From positions 248,001 through 312,000 of the forward strand of contig NZ_SADD01000005.1 of NCBI RefSeq assembly GCF_004005565.1: DNA of 64,000 nucleotides, read 5' to 3'. The translations under genes were made by a program, and so were the position numbers. Origin of the DNA: Lujinxingia sediminis (GTDB taxonomy: Bacteria > Myxococcota_A > Bradymonadia > Bradymonadales > Bradymonadaceae). The notes below the pieces were generated by a model. It was not told where the DNA came from and did no database searches. It saw nothing but the letters and a program-made list of their open reading frames with translations. Below, piece by piece: positions 16,647 to 26,449 of this stretch (positions within the stretch are counted from its first letter, which is position 1; each line of letters begins with the position of its first letter).

Positions 16647-18203
16647 ATGAAGTTAGCTGATGTCATGACACCGTTTAAGGTGGGGTTGCTGGTGATCGCC
16701 GGGGTGGCCGCGACCATCGTGATGGTGACGTTGCTCAGCGGCGATATGGACATGGATGCCGAGGCGTCCAAGCGCTACTACGCCCATTTTGAAGATGTGA
16801 CCGGCCTGGCAGTGCGGTCGCGCATTCAGATGGCGGGCATACCGGTGGGCACGATCGACTCGATTCGTCTCGATGGCAGCCGCGCCCGGGTGGAGGTTTC
16901 GGTTCGGGGTGATGTCGTGCTCTATGAGGGGCAACTCAACCCCAATGGGCTCGATACCAACGGGGCCGCGCTGGCCAAGCGACAGGCCAGTCTCATTGGC
17001 GATTATTATCTGGAGCTGACCCCCGGGACCGAGGGTCGTGTCCTGGAGAACGGCGATCCGATTCGCAACATTATCAAGGATGTGGGTCCGGATGAGCTCT
17101 TTGAACGTCTCAACGACATTACCAAAGATATTCAGGCGGTCACCAACTCGCTCGCCACGGTATTCGGCAATGAGGACGCTCAGCGCAGCATCCAGCAGAT
17201 GCTCGACGATATGCAGAATGTGTTGGCGACGCTCAATCAGTTCGTGGTGACCAACAGCGTGAAGCTCGATCAGCTGGTCACCGATGCGTCGAATATCGGG
17301 CGTGATATCAGTTTCTTGACGGCGCGGGGCTCGGAGTCGATCGATACGATCTTGCGGGATACCGAGGCGATTGTGCAGGAGGTGCGCTACATCATCGGGC
17401 AGTCCACCACCGATGTGCAGGCGGGCCTGGGGACCATGCAGGGCACGCTGGCCAGACTGCAGCGCACGCTCGACTCGCTCAACTACAGTCTGCAGAACGT
17501 TCAGGACATCACCGAGAAGATCAATGAGGGTGAGGGTACGGTGGGTGAACTCATCAACAACCCGACCATTGCCTACCGCACCGAGCAGATTCTTGAAGAC
17601 GCCGGCGACTTCCTGGGCAGGGTGACGCGGCTGCGCACGATTGTGGAGCTTCGCAGCGAATACCACCTGCAGAATCAGCAGCTCAAAAACGTCTTCGGGC
17701 TGCGGCTCGAGCCCAACGAAGACAAGTATTATATGTTTGAGTTTGTCGACGACTTCCGCGGCTCGACCTCGGTGGTGACCGAGCGAGTCAATACCACGGA
17801 CCCCTCGGTGGATGACGCGCTCTATCAGGAGACGCGCACCACAACGACCGATGAGTTCAAGTTCAGTCTGGTGTTGGGGCGCTCGTTTCAGGCCTCGGAC
17901 TGGCTGCGCCTCGGGGGGCGTTTTGGGATCATCGAGAGCACCGGCGGAATCGGTGCGACTGTGGGACTGTTCCCCGACAGGCGGCTGGAGGTTCAGACCG
18001 ACCTCTTTGATTTCAGCGCCGCCGAGAATCCTCGCCTTCGCGCCTACGGCACGTATCGCTTCTTGGAGTTTGCGTATATCTCCGGGGGCATCGACGACGT
18101 GATTAACCCCGATCGGAGGGACTACTTCATCGGGGCGGGGATTCGCTTTGATGATGAAGACTTGAAAGCGTTGTTGACGACCACCGGTGTGCCCACGCCT
18201 TAA
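16647..18203 (+). CDS. mlaD: MlaD-family MCE-domain protein with long helical and C-terminal beta region
   Basis: 518 residues, much longer than E. coli MlaD (~183). The N-terminal membrane helix (~10-30, VGLLVIAGVAATIVMVTLL) is followed by the MCE domain (~40-120: YYAHFEDVTGLAVRSRIQMAGIPVGTI, SLIGDYYLELTPG). Residues ~145-330 are a long Gln/Asp/Thr-rich helical region (LNDITKDIQAV, LQRTLDSLNYSLQNVQDITEKI, GTVGELINNPTI) as in needle-type MCE proteins that bridge the periplasm. The C-terminal ~170 residues alternate strands (SLVLGRSFQASDWLRLGGRFGII, RLRAYGTYRFLEFAYISGGI) and could be a small outer-membrane barrel or lipid-binding sheet. With MlaE this implies a periplasm-spanning lipid conduit; the barrel reading is inference. 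Confidence 0.88.
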   Translation: MKLADVMTPFKVGLLVIAGVAATIVMVTLLSGDMDMDAEASKRYYAHFEDVTGLAVRSRIQMAGIPVGTIDSIRLDGSRARVEVSVRGDVVLYEGQLNPNGLDTNGAALAKRQASLIGDYYLELTPGTEGRVLENGDPIRNIIKDVGPDELFERLNDITKDIQAVTNSLATVFGNEDAQRSIQQMLDDMQNVLATLNQFVVTNSVKLDQLVTDASNIGRDISFLTARGSESIDTILRDTEAIVQEVRYIIGQSTTDVQAGLGTMQGTLARLQRTLDSLNYSLQNVQDITEKINEGEGTVGELINNPTIAYRTEQILEDAGDFLGRVTRLRTIVELRSEYHLQNQQLKNVFGLRLEPNEDKYYMFEFVDDFRGSTSVVTERVNTTDPSVDDALYQETRTTTTDEFKFSLVLGRSFQASDWLRLGGRFGIIESTGGIGATVGLFPDRRLEVQTDLFDFSAAENPRLRAYGTYRFLEFAYISGGIDDVINPDRRDYFIGAGIRFDDEDLKALLTTTGVPTP

Positions 18204-18336
18204 GGTGCCCCGAGTCCGGGGCGATGGTGGGGCTGCTACGATGCATTCAGCAAGCGGTGCTCGTCGTGACATGCCTCCATCGAGAGCACCGGGTGCGTAG
18301 GGTGCGTCCTGGCGAGGCGACGCGTGGGAGAAGGGT

Positions 18337-20028
18337 GTGCGACGAAGGCTGGCACAGCGGTGGCGATGGCGCGTGATGGGGACTACGGCAGCGGTGGTGT
18401 TGGTAGTGCCGGCGCTGCTCTGGTCCCAGGAGTCGCGACGTGGCGATCGCTTGCTGCATCGCCACCTGGACGCAGCGCGTTTTGAGGCTGTGGACACCGA
18501 TACGCCGGGGGGAGGCTCGAGTTCTGGCGAGCAGGGGAGCGCGGCGCCCAGCACCTGGAGCGGGGAGGGGCAGCCCGGCTTGAGCGTGGAGGCCGGTGAC
18601 CGGGAGTGGTTCTGGACGGCGGACGGGCCTGTGGCGCAGTCGCCCCTGGAGCCTCCTCACGGCGGGCTCGACCCGGCCACCGGCAATGCCACCCTCGATA
18701 CCCATACCGATCGCGTTCGAGCGCTTGATTATCAGGCGAGTTTTGAGCCCAGCGTGGTGCCCTGGAAGCGGGGTGTGGCGCATGATGGGGTGGTTCGTCA
18801 GGTCGATGGTACGTACAGCACACGTCGGCGCTCGTCGTCGTTAACGTCGGTGCCGGTGGGCGGTGGCGCCGCCCGGGGTGGGGAGGATCGGTTCTGGGGG
18901 AGCTTTCTGGTGCGAATGGAGGCCGGTCGAGCCCACCCCATTCCCAGCGTGTCACCCGAGCAGCGCGTGGTGCAGGTGGTCGCGGAACCCCTGGTGGACG
19001 TCGAGGTGCTGCGCGATGGGTCCGACAACTTCTTCTTGCGCGGTGATGTTGACGGTGTTGTGCGGGTGAATCTCGAACTTGCAGTTAGCCGCTTTTACTT
19101 CGATGGGGCGCTCGATGAACGCGTAGGCTGGGAGCAGTTCGCGACGCCGGAGCGCGTGTTAGCTGACGCGGATGCCCGCGCGGTGGCTGCGCGTGTGCTG
19201 GGGGCGCGTGGTATCGATCGAGGACTTTCGCCGGTGGAGGCGCTTCGTGCCCTGGTCGGATATTATCGTGACTTTGAGGCGCGCCCCTTCCCGCAGGACG
19301 AGGCGGGGGGCGACCGCTACGAGGCCATCTCCGCGTTGCAGGTAGGCGTTTGTCGCCACCGGGCGTTGGCGTTTCTGGTGAGCGCAGGGTCCCTGGGGCT
19401 GGAGAGCCGCTATGTGTACAACGAGGCTCATGCCTTCGTGGAAGTGCGTTGGCCGGCGCAGGGCTGGCGGCGCATCGATCTGGGAGGTGCGGCCGATGGG
19501 TTTAACTATCAAAACATGGGCTCGAACTCCGTGCATCGAGGTGGCGAACGCGACGGGTTTCCGCAGCCGCAGCGCTACCTCGACGAGATCATCGCGTTCG
19601 AGAGCGGTGAGAGCGCCGGTGGGCTCTCGAGTGACGCAGCCGGTGAGACCGTCTCTGAGGCAGAACGTGAGAGCAGCGGTGACCCTACACGCGACGCTGC
19701 GTCGATGGCGGCACAGCGGGTAAGCCCGCCGGGGGACGAGTCCCGAGAGCTTGAGCTGGCCGTCCGGCCGCCACAGGTCGAGATCCTCGACGCCAGCGGG
19801 GCGGTGATGCGCGGAGCGGCGATGCGTGTGCGCGGTCGTGTGGTGCGGGGAGGAGCACGTCGGGTGGAGGTGTTGCTGGTGCCGGCCGGGGCCGCCGGTT
19901 TTGAGCGTGGTGTGTCGCTGGGAGAGGCTGACGTGCAGACCTCGGGGGACTTCGTCGGGGAATGGACCGTGCCACGGCAGGTGAGCCTGGGGAGGTGGGT
20001 TCTCAAGGCTCGTCCCGTCGGCGAGTAG
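18337..20028 (+). CDS. Membrane-anchored transglutaminase-like protein
   Basis: 563 residues from GTG 18337, with GGAGAAGG just upstream, although the spacing is short; ATG 18376 is the alternative. A basic N-terminus and one hydrophobic segment (~14-29, GTTAAVVLVVPALLW) predict export or an anchor. A low-complexity Gly/Ser region follows. The transglutaminase-like core is at ~300-390: Cys in QVGVCRHRALAF (~residue 339), His in NEAHAFVEV and Asp in WRRIDLGG form the Cys-His-Asp triad. After a Ser/Glu-rich linker the last ~85 residues look like an Ig-like beta sandwich (PPQVEILDASG, GDFVGEWTVP). Such proteins can be crosslinkers or peptidases; the substrate is unknown. It follows the mla genes by 133 bases. 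Confidence 0.7.
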   Translation: MRRRLAQRWRWRVMGTTAAVVLVVPALLWSQESRRGDRLLHRHLDAARFEAVDTDTPGGGSSSGEQGSAAPSTWSGEGQPGLSVEAGDREWFWTADGPVAQSPLEPPHGGLDPATGNATLDTHTDRVRALDYQASFEPSVVPWKRGVAHDGVVRQVDGTYSTRRRSSSLTSVPVGGGAARGGEDRFWGSFLVRMEAGRAHPIPSVSPEQRVVQVVAEPLVDVEVLRDGSDNFFLRGDVDGVVRVNLELAVSRFYFDGALDERVGWEQFATPERVLADADARAVAARVLGARGIDRGLSPVEALRALVGYYRDFEARPFPQDEAGGDRYEAISALQVGVCRHRALAFLVSAGSLGLESRYVYNEAHAFVEVRWPAQGWRRIDLGGAADGFNYQNMGSNSVHRGGERDGFPQPQRYLDEIIAFESGESAGGLSSDAAGETVSEAERESSGDPTRDAASMAAQRVSPPGDESRELELAVRPPQVEILDASGAVMRGAAMRVRGRVVRGGARRVEVLLVPAGAAGFERGVSLGEADVQTSGDFVGEWTVPRQVSLGRWVLKARPVGE

Positions 20029-20067
20029 GTCGATCAGCCTCTCGGGCTGGTGGCGCGGTGTTGCGGG

Positions 20068-20095
20068 TTGATTCGAAGCACTCGCGTGTTAGACT
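20068..20095 (+). promoter_or_regulatory. Possible promoter for the kinase/TPR genes
   Basis: TTGATT (20068-20073) and TAGACT (20090-20095) are separated by 16 bases in the 237-base gap ahead of the kinase start at 20266. This would give a leader of about 165 bases. The match to sigma70-type boxes is moderate. Confidence 0.35.
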
Positions 20096-20265
20096 TCACG
20101 CACTGGAAAAAGCTCAAGAGGACGTCCACACGTTGTGAGGGGGACTTCTCTGGCAAGTCGTTTGTGACTGAGCGAGGAAGTTTCGTCGTAGGCTCGGCCG
20201 CGTGGTGAAAACGCGATGGACCGGTGCAGCACTGCGGGTGCTGGCCAGCCTTACGAGGGCGTGCG

Positions 20266-22173
20266 ATGCGACTGGATGATCTTAATGGACGGGTGATCGC
20301 GGGGCGTTTTGAACTTAAAGACATGATCGGCAAGGGGGGCTACGGTGCGGTGTTTGAAGCACGGCAGCTCTCGGTGGACCGGCGTTGTGCGGTGAAGGTG
20401 CTTTTGCCGGGGCGCGCTGACGATCATCGTGTCGAGGAGCGTTTTCGGGCTGAGGCGCGCGCCACAAGTCGGCTGACCCATCCGCATACGCTGGTGCTCT
20501 ACGACTTCGGGGTCGATGAGGAGACGGGGTTTCTCTTTTTGGTCACGGAGTTTCTCGACGGTCAGACCCTCGATGAGCTTCTGGAGTTGGAGCAGTCCAT
20601 CGCGCCACAGCGGGCCGTGGCGATTCTCACGCAGGTCGCGCAAAGTCTGGAGGATGCGCACCTCCAGGGTCTGGTGCATCGCGATGTGAAGCCCAAGAAC
20701 ATCATGCTCGTAGAGCGGGCTGGCCAAAGGGACTTTGTCAAAGTCATCGACTTCGGAATCGCAAAGGCGTTGACCGGGGCGGGCGAGGATGAGGGGCTCA
20801 CGCAGACGGGCACGCTGGTGGGCACGCCGCAGTATATGGCCCCGGAGCAACTGCTGGGCGGTGAGGTCGACGCGCGATCCGATCAGTATGCGCTGGCGGT
20901 GGTGGCCTATCGGATGTTGACCGGACGCAACCCCTTCTCGGCGGCCACACCGATGGAGACAGCGCTGCGCCATATCAATGAGCGGGCCTTGCCGCTGCGC
21001 ACCTATTGCCCGGAGCTTCGGGTGAGTCAGGCGTTTGAAGACGCGATTTTGCGCGCTCTGGAGAAGGCTCCGAAGCATCGCTACTCCTCAACGGTGGCAA
21101 TGGTCGAGGCACTCCGAGAGGCCCTGGGAGACACTTCCGACGCCGCGTTTCAAGACGCCTCCGAGAGCGGGCAACGCACCACCGAGGAGTGGCCACAACT
21201 GAACTCCCAGGTTGCCGCAGCCCATACCCGGGTGCTCGACGCGGTGGATACCGGCCAGGAGCACACGGCGGCCACACACCGGCGCGTGGCCTCCGCCTCG
21301 GCCGAGGATGGCGAGGTGGTCGGCTCGGGCGAACGCGCCACAGGAGAAACGGGTGTGTCCGCCGGAGCTCCGGCCGACGCACTTGCCGGGGAGAGCGGTG
21401 GGGCCGGGGATGGCTCGTCGGCCCCCGGTGGCGCAACCACCTCGGAGGTGGCGGCTTCGATGGTTATCGAAGAGGTCACAGGCGATGGCGGTGAGATTTC
21501 GCTTGAGGAGTGCTCCGGCCCTCGCGTTATTCAGGCGCCGGGAGCCCGAGAAGATACCGCTGTGCTGGCTCTTGCTGAAAGCGGTGTGACGCCTGCCGCA
21601 CATACGGAAAGGCGTCCTTTGATGCTACGTCGGCGCTTTCGGCCGGCGATCGCCGCGGTGCTGGCCGCTACCGCACTGCTCGCGACCATCGTTGTGATGA
21701 CAGGCTTTCTGGGCAAAAACGGCGGCGCTTCTCAGGCTGCCCCGGTGGTCCATTCCCCGGATGAAGCGCGGGGCAGCACCCGGATGGCGAGCGAGGCGAA
21801 GCACGACGCGCTTCAAGCAACACGCTCCGAACTTCAGGCCGCCTACCTGAAGGCGACGGGTACTGCAGCCGAAGAGGGCGCGAGATCGGGGGCGTCGACC
21901 GGGGGAGCCACCGCCGTGCAGGTCGCGTCCTCGGTGGCGGAAGCTGTTGAACGTGCCACGCCCCGCACGGGCACCGTGCAGGTCACGTTGATTCCCTGGG
22001 GCACGCTCTACGTCGGACGACGCGCGCGCGGCGAAGCGACCCGCCAACGCCTGGAGCTTCCTGCCGGGCGCCACGAACTTTCCCTGCGCCAACACGGGGA
22101 GGTGCGGGCGCGCCAGACAGTTGACGTGGTGGCGGGGGCTCATAGAATGGTGGTCTTGGAGGCTCCATTTTAA
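20266..22173 (+). CDS. Transmembrane Ser/Thr protein kinase with PEGA-like C-terminal domain
   Basis: 635 residues from ATG 20266, which has GAGGG upstream. The kinase domain (~10-290) is complete: GKGGYGAVFEA, CAVKVLL, HRDVKPKNIML (~137), VIDFGIAKA (~162), GTPQYMAPEQ and DARSDQYALAVVAYRMLTG. A Ser/Gly/Ala/Glu-rich linker of about 170 residues leads to one membrane helix (~460-484, AIAAVLAATALLATIVVMTGF). The last ~60 residues (VQVTLIPWGTLYVGRR, LELPAGRHELSLRQHG) match the PEGA pattern of a strand, a small-residue turn and an L.AG.H element. It should sense an envelope signal and phosphorylate cytoplasmic partners. A TPR protein starts 46 bases downstream and is a plausible effector. Confidence 0.93.
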   Translation: MRLDDLNGRVIAGRFELKDMIGKGGYGAVFEARQLSVDRRCAVKVLLPGRADDHRVEERFRAEARATSRLTHPHTLVLYDFGVDEETGFLFLVTEFLDGQTLDELLELEQSIAPQRAVAILTQVAQSLEDAHLQGLVHRDVKPKNIMLVERAGQRDFVKVIDFGIAKALTGAGEDEGLTQTGTLVGTPQYMAPEQLLGGEVDARSDQYALAVVAYRMLTGRNPFSAATPMETALRHINERALPLRTYCPELRVSQAFEDAILRALEKAPKHRYSSTVAMVEALREALGDTSDAAFQDASESGQRTTEEWPQLNSQVAAAHTRVLDAVDTGQEHTAATHRRVASASAEDGEVVGSGERATGETGVSAGAPADALAGESGGAGDGSSAPGGATTSEVAASMVIEEVTGDGGEISLEECSGPRVIQAPGAREDTAVLALAESGVTPAAHTERRPLMLRRRFRPAIAAVLAATALLATIVVMTGFLGKNGGASQAAPVVHSPDEARGSTRMASEAKHDALQATRSELQAAYLKATGTAAEEGARSGASTGGATAVQVASSVAEAVERATPRTGTVQVTLIPWGTLYVGRRARGEATRQRLELPAGRHELSLRQHGEVRARQTVDVVAGAHRMVVLEAPF

Positions 22174-22219
22174 CCCGGAGCCCCACGTGATGCGGTCCTT
22201 AACGGTGCGGGAGTAGGCG

Positions 22220-24451
22220 ATGGTCGAAGTGCAGCACGAGCAAAGCGGGCTTGAGTTTGGCCCCTCTCCAGTTCCTCTCGCTCAGCATCGTGCAGATGTC
22301 GAAGCGCTGATTTCGCAGGGAAGCGTCGAGAAAGCACGCCTTCGCCTCGAAGAGGTCGCGCGCCAGGCCGATGCCACGCGAGATGCGGTCGAAAACCTGT
22401 GGCTTTACAGCTGGTTGGGGCAGGTTTATGTCGCGGTCAACGATGGCGATCGCGCCTGTGATGCCTTCGCCAGGGCCTACGCCATCGATCCGCGCGAGCA
22501 GGAGGTCGCCTCGACCTACTCCGAGTTGCTGGAAGCCAGGGGGCAGCATCGGGAGGCCCTGCAGGTCGCCCAGGTGGTGTTGCTCAATCATAAGCAGGGG
22601 CTGGAGGCCGGCGAGGTTGCCGCGCTCTACGATCGGATCGGTGCGCTGCGCGAGGCGCTTGGTGATCATAAAGAGGCCCGCGCCGCCTTTGAGATGGCGC
22701 TGGTGGAGTCCCCCGAAGACAAGCAGGCCCTCACCGGGCTTCTCCGCGCTGTTGGCGAGCTCGGTGACCCGGCTGATGTGGTCGAGGCTCGCCTGAAATT
22801 GATTCAGGGGCTTGATGATGACCGCGCCCGCTCCATGGCGCTGGTTGCGCTGGGCGATGACTGGGTTAAGACCTTCAACGATCCGGAGCGCGCGCTCGAT
22901 ACGTTTGAAGAGGCGGTGGCCCAATGGCCTCAGAACCGTCACGCCGTCGAGCGCATCGCGGAGGTTGCCCGTGAGCTGGGCGACTTTCGGCGAGTCTGTC
23001 GTGCCTATTTCACGCTGAGCGTCATCGCTGAGAGTTTCCCGGAGAAGGCCGAGTACCTGATCCGCTCAAGCGATGTGGCTCGCACCGAACTCTGGGAGTC
23101 CGAAAAGGCTCTGGCCGGCTACCGCAAAGCGTTGGAGTACGACTCCACGCGCCTCGATGCCTTCAAATCGGTGACCTCGATTCTGGTCGATGCACTGGAC
23201 TGGGAGGAGCTTGAGGCGGCCTACGTCCAGGTGATCGCTGCGAACACGGAACGCCAGGATGTCGATCCGAACCTCCTCGGTGTGCTCTGGCAGAAGCTCG
23301 GAGACCTCTACCGTGACCACCTCGATCGGGCCGGTGACGCGATCTTTGCCTTTAATCAGGCCCTGGCCTACCTGCCGGACCATGCCGGACTCCGCGGGCA
23401 GCTGGTGGCGCTGACCGAGGAACACCCGGAGCACTACGAGACGGCGGTGGCGCATCTGCGTGCGATGGGGCAGACCCCGGGCGTGCAGCCCGGTCAATGG
23501 CTCGATCGGCTGGGTAAGGTCTTTCTGCGTCAGAAAGAGGTCGATAAGGCCTACTGTGTCTACCGCGCGCTGCGGGCCAGCGGTGTGCGCCTTGATGCCA
23601 AAGCGCTGGGGTTTGTGGAGCGTTTCGACTCCAAAATCCTCAAGCCGATTCGTGGTCAGATCAATCCGGCGATGATGCGACGGTACGTCTTTGCCCCGGG
23701 GCTGGAGTCGGAGCTCAACGAGTGTTTTCGACTTCTGAAGGGTCCACTCCAGGAGTGGACCGGGGAAGCGCGAAGCACCTACGGGCTCAAACGCCGCGAC
23801 CGTGTCAAAATCAGTGATAACGTCGCCTTTAACAACTTTTACAAAAACGTCGGGGCGGCGCTCGGCTATGTGGAATTGCCCGACCTCTGGCGAAAAGACG
23901 ATCAGATCGGGCTGGTCAATGGTGCGATGATTCCGGAGGGGCTTATTGTGGGCGGTGACCTCCTGGCATCGGCGCGTGAGAAGCACATCGCGTTTGTGGT
24001 CGCCAAGCAGCTTTTTCTCTTCCTGGACCCTTTCTATCTGGCGGCGATTCGCCCGCAGTCTGACCTGGAAGCCTTCCTTTACCGCGCGGTTGCGCTGGTT
24101 CGGCCGGAGGTCGACTACGCAGCGAGCTTCCAGAATGAAGACGCCTTTAAGGTGATGAAGCGCGCGTTCCGCGGGGAGGAGATGGGCAAACTCAAACGCG
24201 TTATTGAGGAGATGTTGCAGGGACGCGATGAGATTGCGTTGGGCCCCTGGGTGGAGGCGATTGAGGACACCGCAAACCGCATTGGGCTGATTTTTTGCGA
24301 TGATCTTTCGGTTGCAGAGGCATGTTTGAGAGAAGAGCCGCGTTGCATCAGTCAGCGCTCACTGGAAAGTCGAATGCGGTCTCTTATTGACTATTCAGTG
24401 AGTGAGCAATATCTGTCCCTGCGGCCTCAGTTGGGAATTCAGGTAGCGTAA
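22220..24451 (+). CDS. Tetratricopeptide-repeat protein with unrecognised C-terminal domain
   Basis: 743 residues, no signal peptide. The N-terminal ~430 residues contain multiple TPR-like helical pairs (YSWLGQVYVAVNDGDRACDAF, LYDRIGALREALGDHKEARAAF, LWQKLGDLYRDHLDRAGDAIF, LDRLGKVFLRQKEVDKAYCVY). The C-terminal ~300 residues differ: they start near MMRRYVFAPGLESELNECFRLL, pass an aromatic/charged stretch (VAFNNFYKNVGAALGYVELPDLW) and end in predicted helices (FKVMKRAFRGEEMGKLKRVIEEML). I do not recognise this domain; it lacks an HExxH motif. The gene follows a transmembrane kinase by 46 bases and precedes typA by 98 bases. Soluble cytoplasmic location is predicted, and the kinase neighbour makes it a candidate substrate or output protein. 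Confidence 0.82.
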   Translation: MVEVQHEQSGLEFGPSPVPLAQHRADVEALISQGSVEKARLRLEEVARQADATRDAVENLWLYSWLGQVYVAVNDGDRACDAFARAYAIDPREQEVASTYSELLEARGQHREALQVAQVVLLNHKQGLEAGEVAALYDRIGALREALGDHKEARAAFEMALVESPEDKQALTGLLRAVGELGDPADVVEARLKLIQGLDDDRARSMALVALGDDWVKTFNDPERALDTFEEAVAQWPQNRHAVERIAEVARELGDFRRVCRAYFTLSVIAESFPEKAEYLIRSSDVARTELWESEKALAGYRKALEYDSTRLDAFKSVTSILVDALDWEELEAAYVQVIAANTERQDVDPNLLGVLWQKLGDLYRDHLDRAGDAIFAFNQALAYLPDHAGLRGQLVALTEEHPEHYETAVAHLRAMGQTPGVQPGQWLDRLGKVFLRQKEVDKAYCVYRALRASGVRLDAKALGFVERFDSKILKPIRGQINPAMMRRYVFAPGLESELNECFRLLKGPLQEWTGEARSTYGLKRRDRVKISDNVAFNNFYKNVGAALGYVELPDLWRKDDQIGLVNGAMIPEGLIVGGDLLASAREKHIAFVVAKQLFLFLDPFYLAAIRPQSDLEAFLYRAVALVRPEVDYAASFQNEDAFKVMKRAFRGEEMGKLKRVIEEMLQGRDEIALGPWVEAIEDTANRIGLIFCDDLSVAEACLREEPRCISQRSLESRMRSLIDYSVSEQYLSLRPQLGIQVA

Positions 24452-24549
24452 GTGCCTTGGACGTCCAAAGAGCAGCCGTACCAGCGCCGCCTCGGAGAGG
24501 CCAGGGCGGAGAGCTGACTTCGCTTTTGGACAATCCCGGCACAGATCCC

Positions 24550-26349
24550 ATGACCAACATTCGAAACATCGCCATCGTCGCGCACGTCGACCACGGCAAG
24601 ACCACTCTCATCGACGAGCTTCTCAAGCAGAGCAATACCATCGCGGGCCACAGGGAGCTGGCCGTACGTGCGATGGACTCCAACGATCTGGAGAAAGAGC
24701 GTGGCATTACCATCGTGGCCAAGTGCACGGCCATTGACTGGGAAGGCTACCGCATCAACATCATTGACACCCCGGGCCACGCTGACTTCGGTGGTGAAGT
24801 TGAGCGTGTGCTCAAACTTGTCGACTCGGTGCTCCTGCTTGTCGACGCGTTTGAGGGCCCGATGCCGCAGACGAAGTTCGTGCTGCGCAAGTCGCTGGAG
24901 CTCGGGCTTAAACCGGTGGTGGTCATCAACAAGATCGACCGCCCCAACGGCCGCCCCGACGCCGTGCTCAACATGGTCTTCGATCTCTTCGGGGATCTGG
25001 AGGCCAACGACGAGCAGCTCGACTTCCCGGTGGTCTACGCCTCCGGCCTGGGTGGATTTGCCAAAAAAGAACTCGAGGACGAGTCCACCGACATGCGCCC
25101 GCTGCTCGAAGCGATCGTCGAGTATGTGGACCCGCCCAAGGATGATCCCGAAGGCCCGCTGCAGATGCAGGTCGCCACGCTGAAGTACGACGAGTACCTC
25201 GGGCGTGTGGCGATCGGTCGCGTCTTCAGCGGCAAGATGCGCATCGGTGATCGTGTGGTGCGTTGCCAGATCAACGGTGAGCAGGTTGGCGCTCGCATCA
25301 CCAAGCTCTTTGGTTTCAAGGGGCTGGACCGCGTCGATCGCGAAGAAGTCAGTGCTGGCGACATCGTGGCGGTGGCCGGTCTGGAGGGCATTCTGCCCGG
25401 TGAGACCATCTGCTCGCCGGACGCGGTCAACCCGCTGCCTATGATCGCCATTGATGAGCCCACCGTCTCGATGGTGCTCATGATCAACAACTCGCCCTTT
25501 GCAGGTACGGAGGGCAAGTACCTGACCAGTCGCCAGATTCGCGAGCGTCTGGACCGTGAGCTTGAGCAGAACGTGGCGCTCAAGGTGGAGCCAACCGAGA
25601 ACAACGATGCGTTTATCGTCTCGGGTCGTGGTGAGCTTCACCTCTCGATTCTCATCGAGCAGATGCGACGCGAGGGGTTCGAGATGCAGGTTTCGCAGCC
25701 GCGCGTCATCTATCGCGAAGACGAGAACGGTAAAAAGCTCGAGCCGATCGAAGAGGTCATCGTCGAAACCGAGCAGGATTACGCCGGGACGGTCATTCAG
25801 AAGCTCAGTGAGCGTAAGGGCGAGCTTGTGCGTCTGGATGTCAACAGCGACAACACCCAGCGCCTGGAGTTCAGGGTGCCGTCGCGCGGGCTCTTCGGGT
25901 ACCGCTCGGAGTTCCTGACCGATACCCGTGGCACGGGCATCATGTACACCAACTTCGCCGGTTACGAGCCCTTCCGCGGTGAGCTCTTGAGCTCGCGTAA
26001 CGGTGTGCTGATCGCGCTGGAGCGGGGTGATACCACTGCGTACGCGCTCTTCAACCTGCAGGATCGCGGCACGCTCTTCGTGGGTGCCGGTGAGGCGGTT
26101 TATGACGGTCAGATCATCGGTCTGCACAGCCGTGATAATGACCTGGTTGTGAACCCCAACAAAAAGAAGCAGCTCTCCAACATGCGCTCCTCGGGAAGCG
26201 ATGATGCGCTGATTCTCTCTCCGCCGGTCTCGATGACGCTGGAGAAGGCCATCGAGTTTATCGAGGCCGATGAGTACGTGGAGATCACGCCGACCTCCAT
26301 TCGTCTGCGTAAGGCCGAGCTCAACCACAGCCTGCGCAAACGTAAGTAA
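24550..26349 (+). CDS. typA: Ribosome-associated GTPase TypA/BipA
   Basis: 599 residues from ATG 24550. An open frame continues 31 codons upstream, but [20 protein letters not shown] is the family N-terminus. G motifs: [10 protein letters not shown] (G1), the switch region with LEKERGITI (G2), [13 protein letters not shown] (G3), [11 protein letters not shown] (G4). EF-G-like domains II, III and V follow, then the BipA-specific C-terminus with [22 protein letters not shown] and [15 protein letters not shown]. Length matches the family (~600). TypA is a translational GTPase involved in 50S assembly and stress growth. A strong terminator follows 22 bases after the stop. Confidence 0.97.
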   Translation: MTNIRNIAIVAHVDHGKTTLIDELLKQSNTIAGHRELAVRAMDSNDLEKERGITIVAKCTAIDWEGYRINIIDTPGHADFGGEVERVLKLVDSVLLLVDAFEGPMPQTKFVLRKSLELGLKPVVVINKIDRPNGRPDAVLNMVFDLFGDLEANDEQLDFPVVYASGLGGFAKKELEDESTDMRPLLEAIVEYVDPPKDDPEGPLQMQVATLKYDEYLGRVAIGRVFSGKMRIGDRVVRCQINGEQVGARITKLFGFKGLDRVDREEVSAGDIVAVAGLEGILPGETICSPDAVNPLPMIAIDEPTVSMVLMINNSPFAGTEGKYLTSRQIRERLDRELEQNVALKVEPTENNDAFIVSGRGELHLSILIEQMRREGFEMQVSQPRVIYREDENGKKLEPIEEVIVETEQDYAGTVIQKLSERKGELVRLDVNSDNTQRLEFRVPSRGLFGYRSEFLTDTRGTGIMYTNFAGYEPFRGELLSSRNGVLIALERGDTTAYALFNLQDRGTLFVGAGEAVYDGQIIGLHSRDNDLVVNPNKKKQLSNMRSSGSDDALILSPPVSMTLEKAIEFIEADEYVEITPTSIRLRKAELNHSLRKRK

Positions 26350-26371
26350 GCTCGTCAAAGCTACATAAAAA

Positions 26372-26405
26372 AGCCCCCGGAGTAGGCGCTCCGGGGGCTT
26401 TTTTT
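26372..26405 (+). terminator. Rho-independent terminator after typA
   Basis: An 11-bp perfect stem, AGCCCCCGGAG (26372-26382) with CTCCGGGGGCT (26389-26399), with a 6-base loop and a run of seven T (26399-26405). An A-run on the other side means it could also act for the minus-strand gene ending at 26450. Confidence 0.95.
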
Positions 26406-26449
26406 GTGGGGTGCTCGGGGCCATTGGACCCGAGCCTGGGGCTTTGGGG

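Noticed and set aside
16653-18554. Long minus-strand open frame (633 codons)
   Set aside because: Antisense to mlaD and the start of the transglutaminase gene, with no plausible start site and no recognisable domain.
24439-26424. Long open frame on the minus strand (661 codons)
   Set aside because: It is the exact antisense of typA. High-GC genes with biased third positions open the opposite frame. The protein is His/Asp/Leu-rich with no family features.
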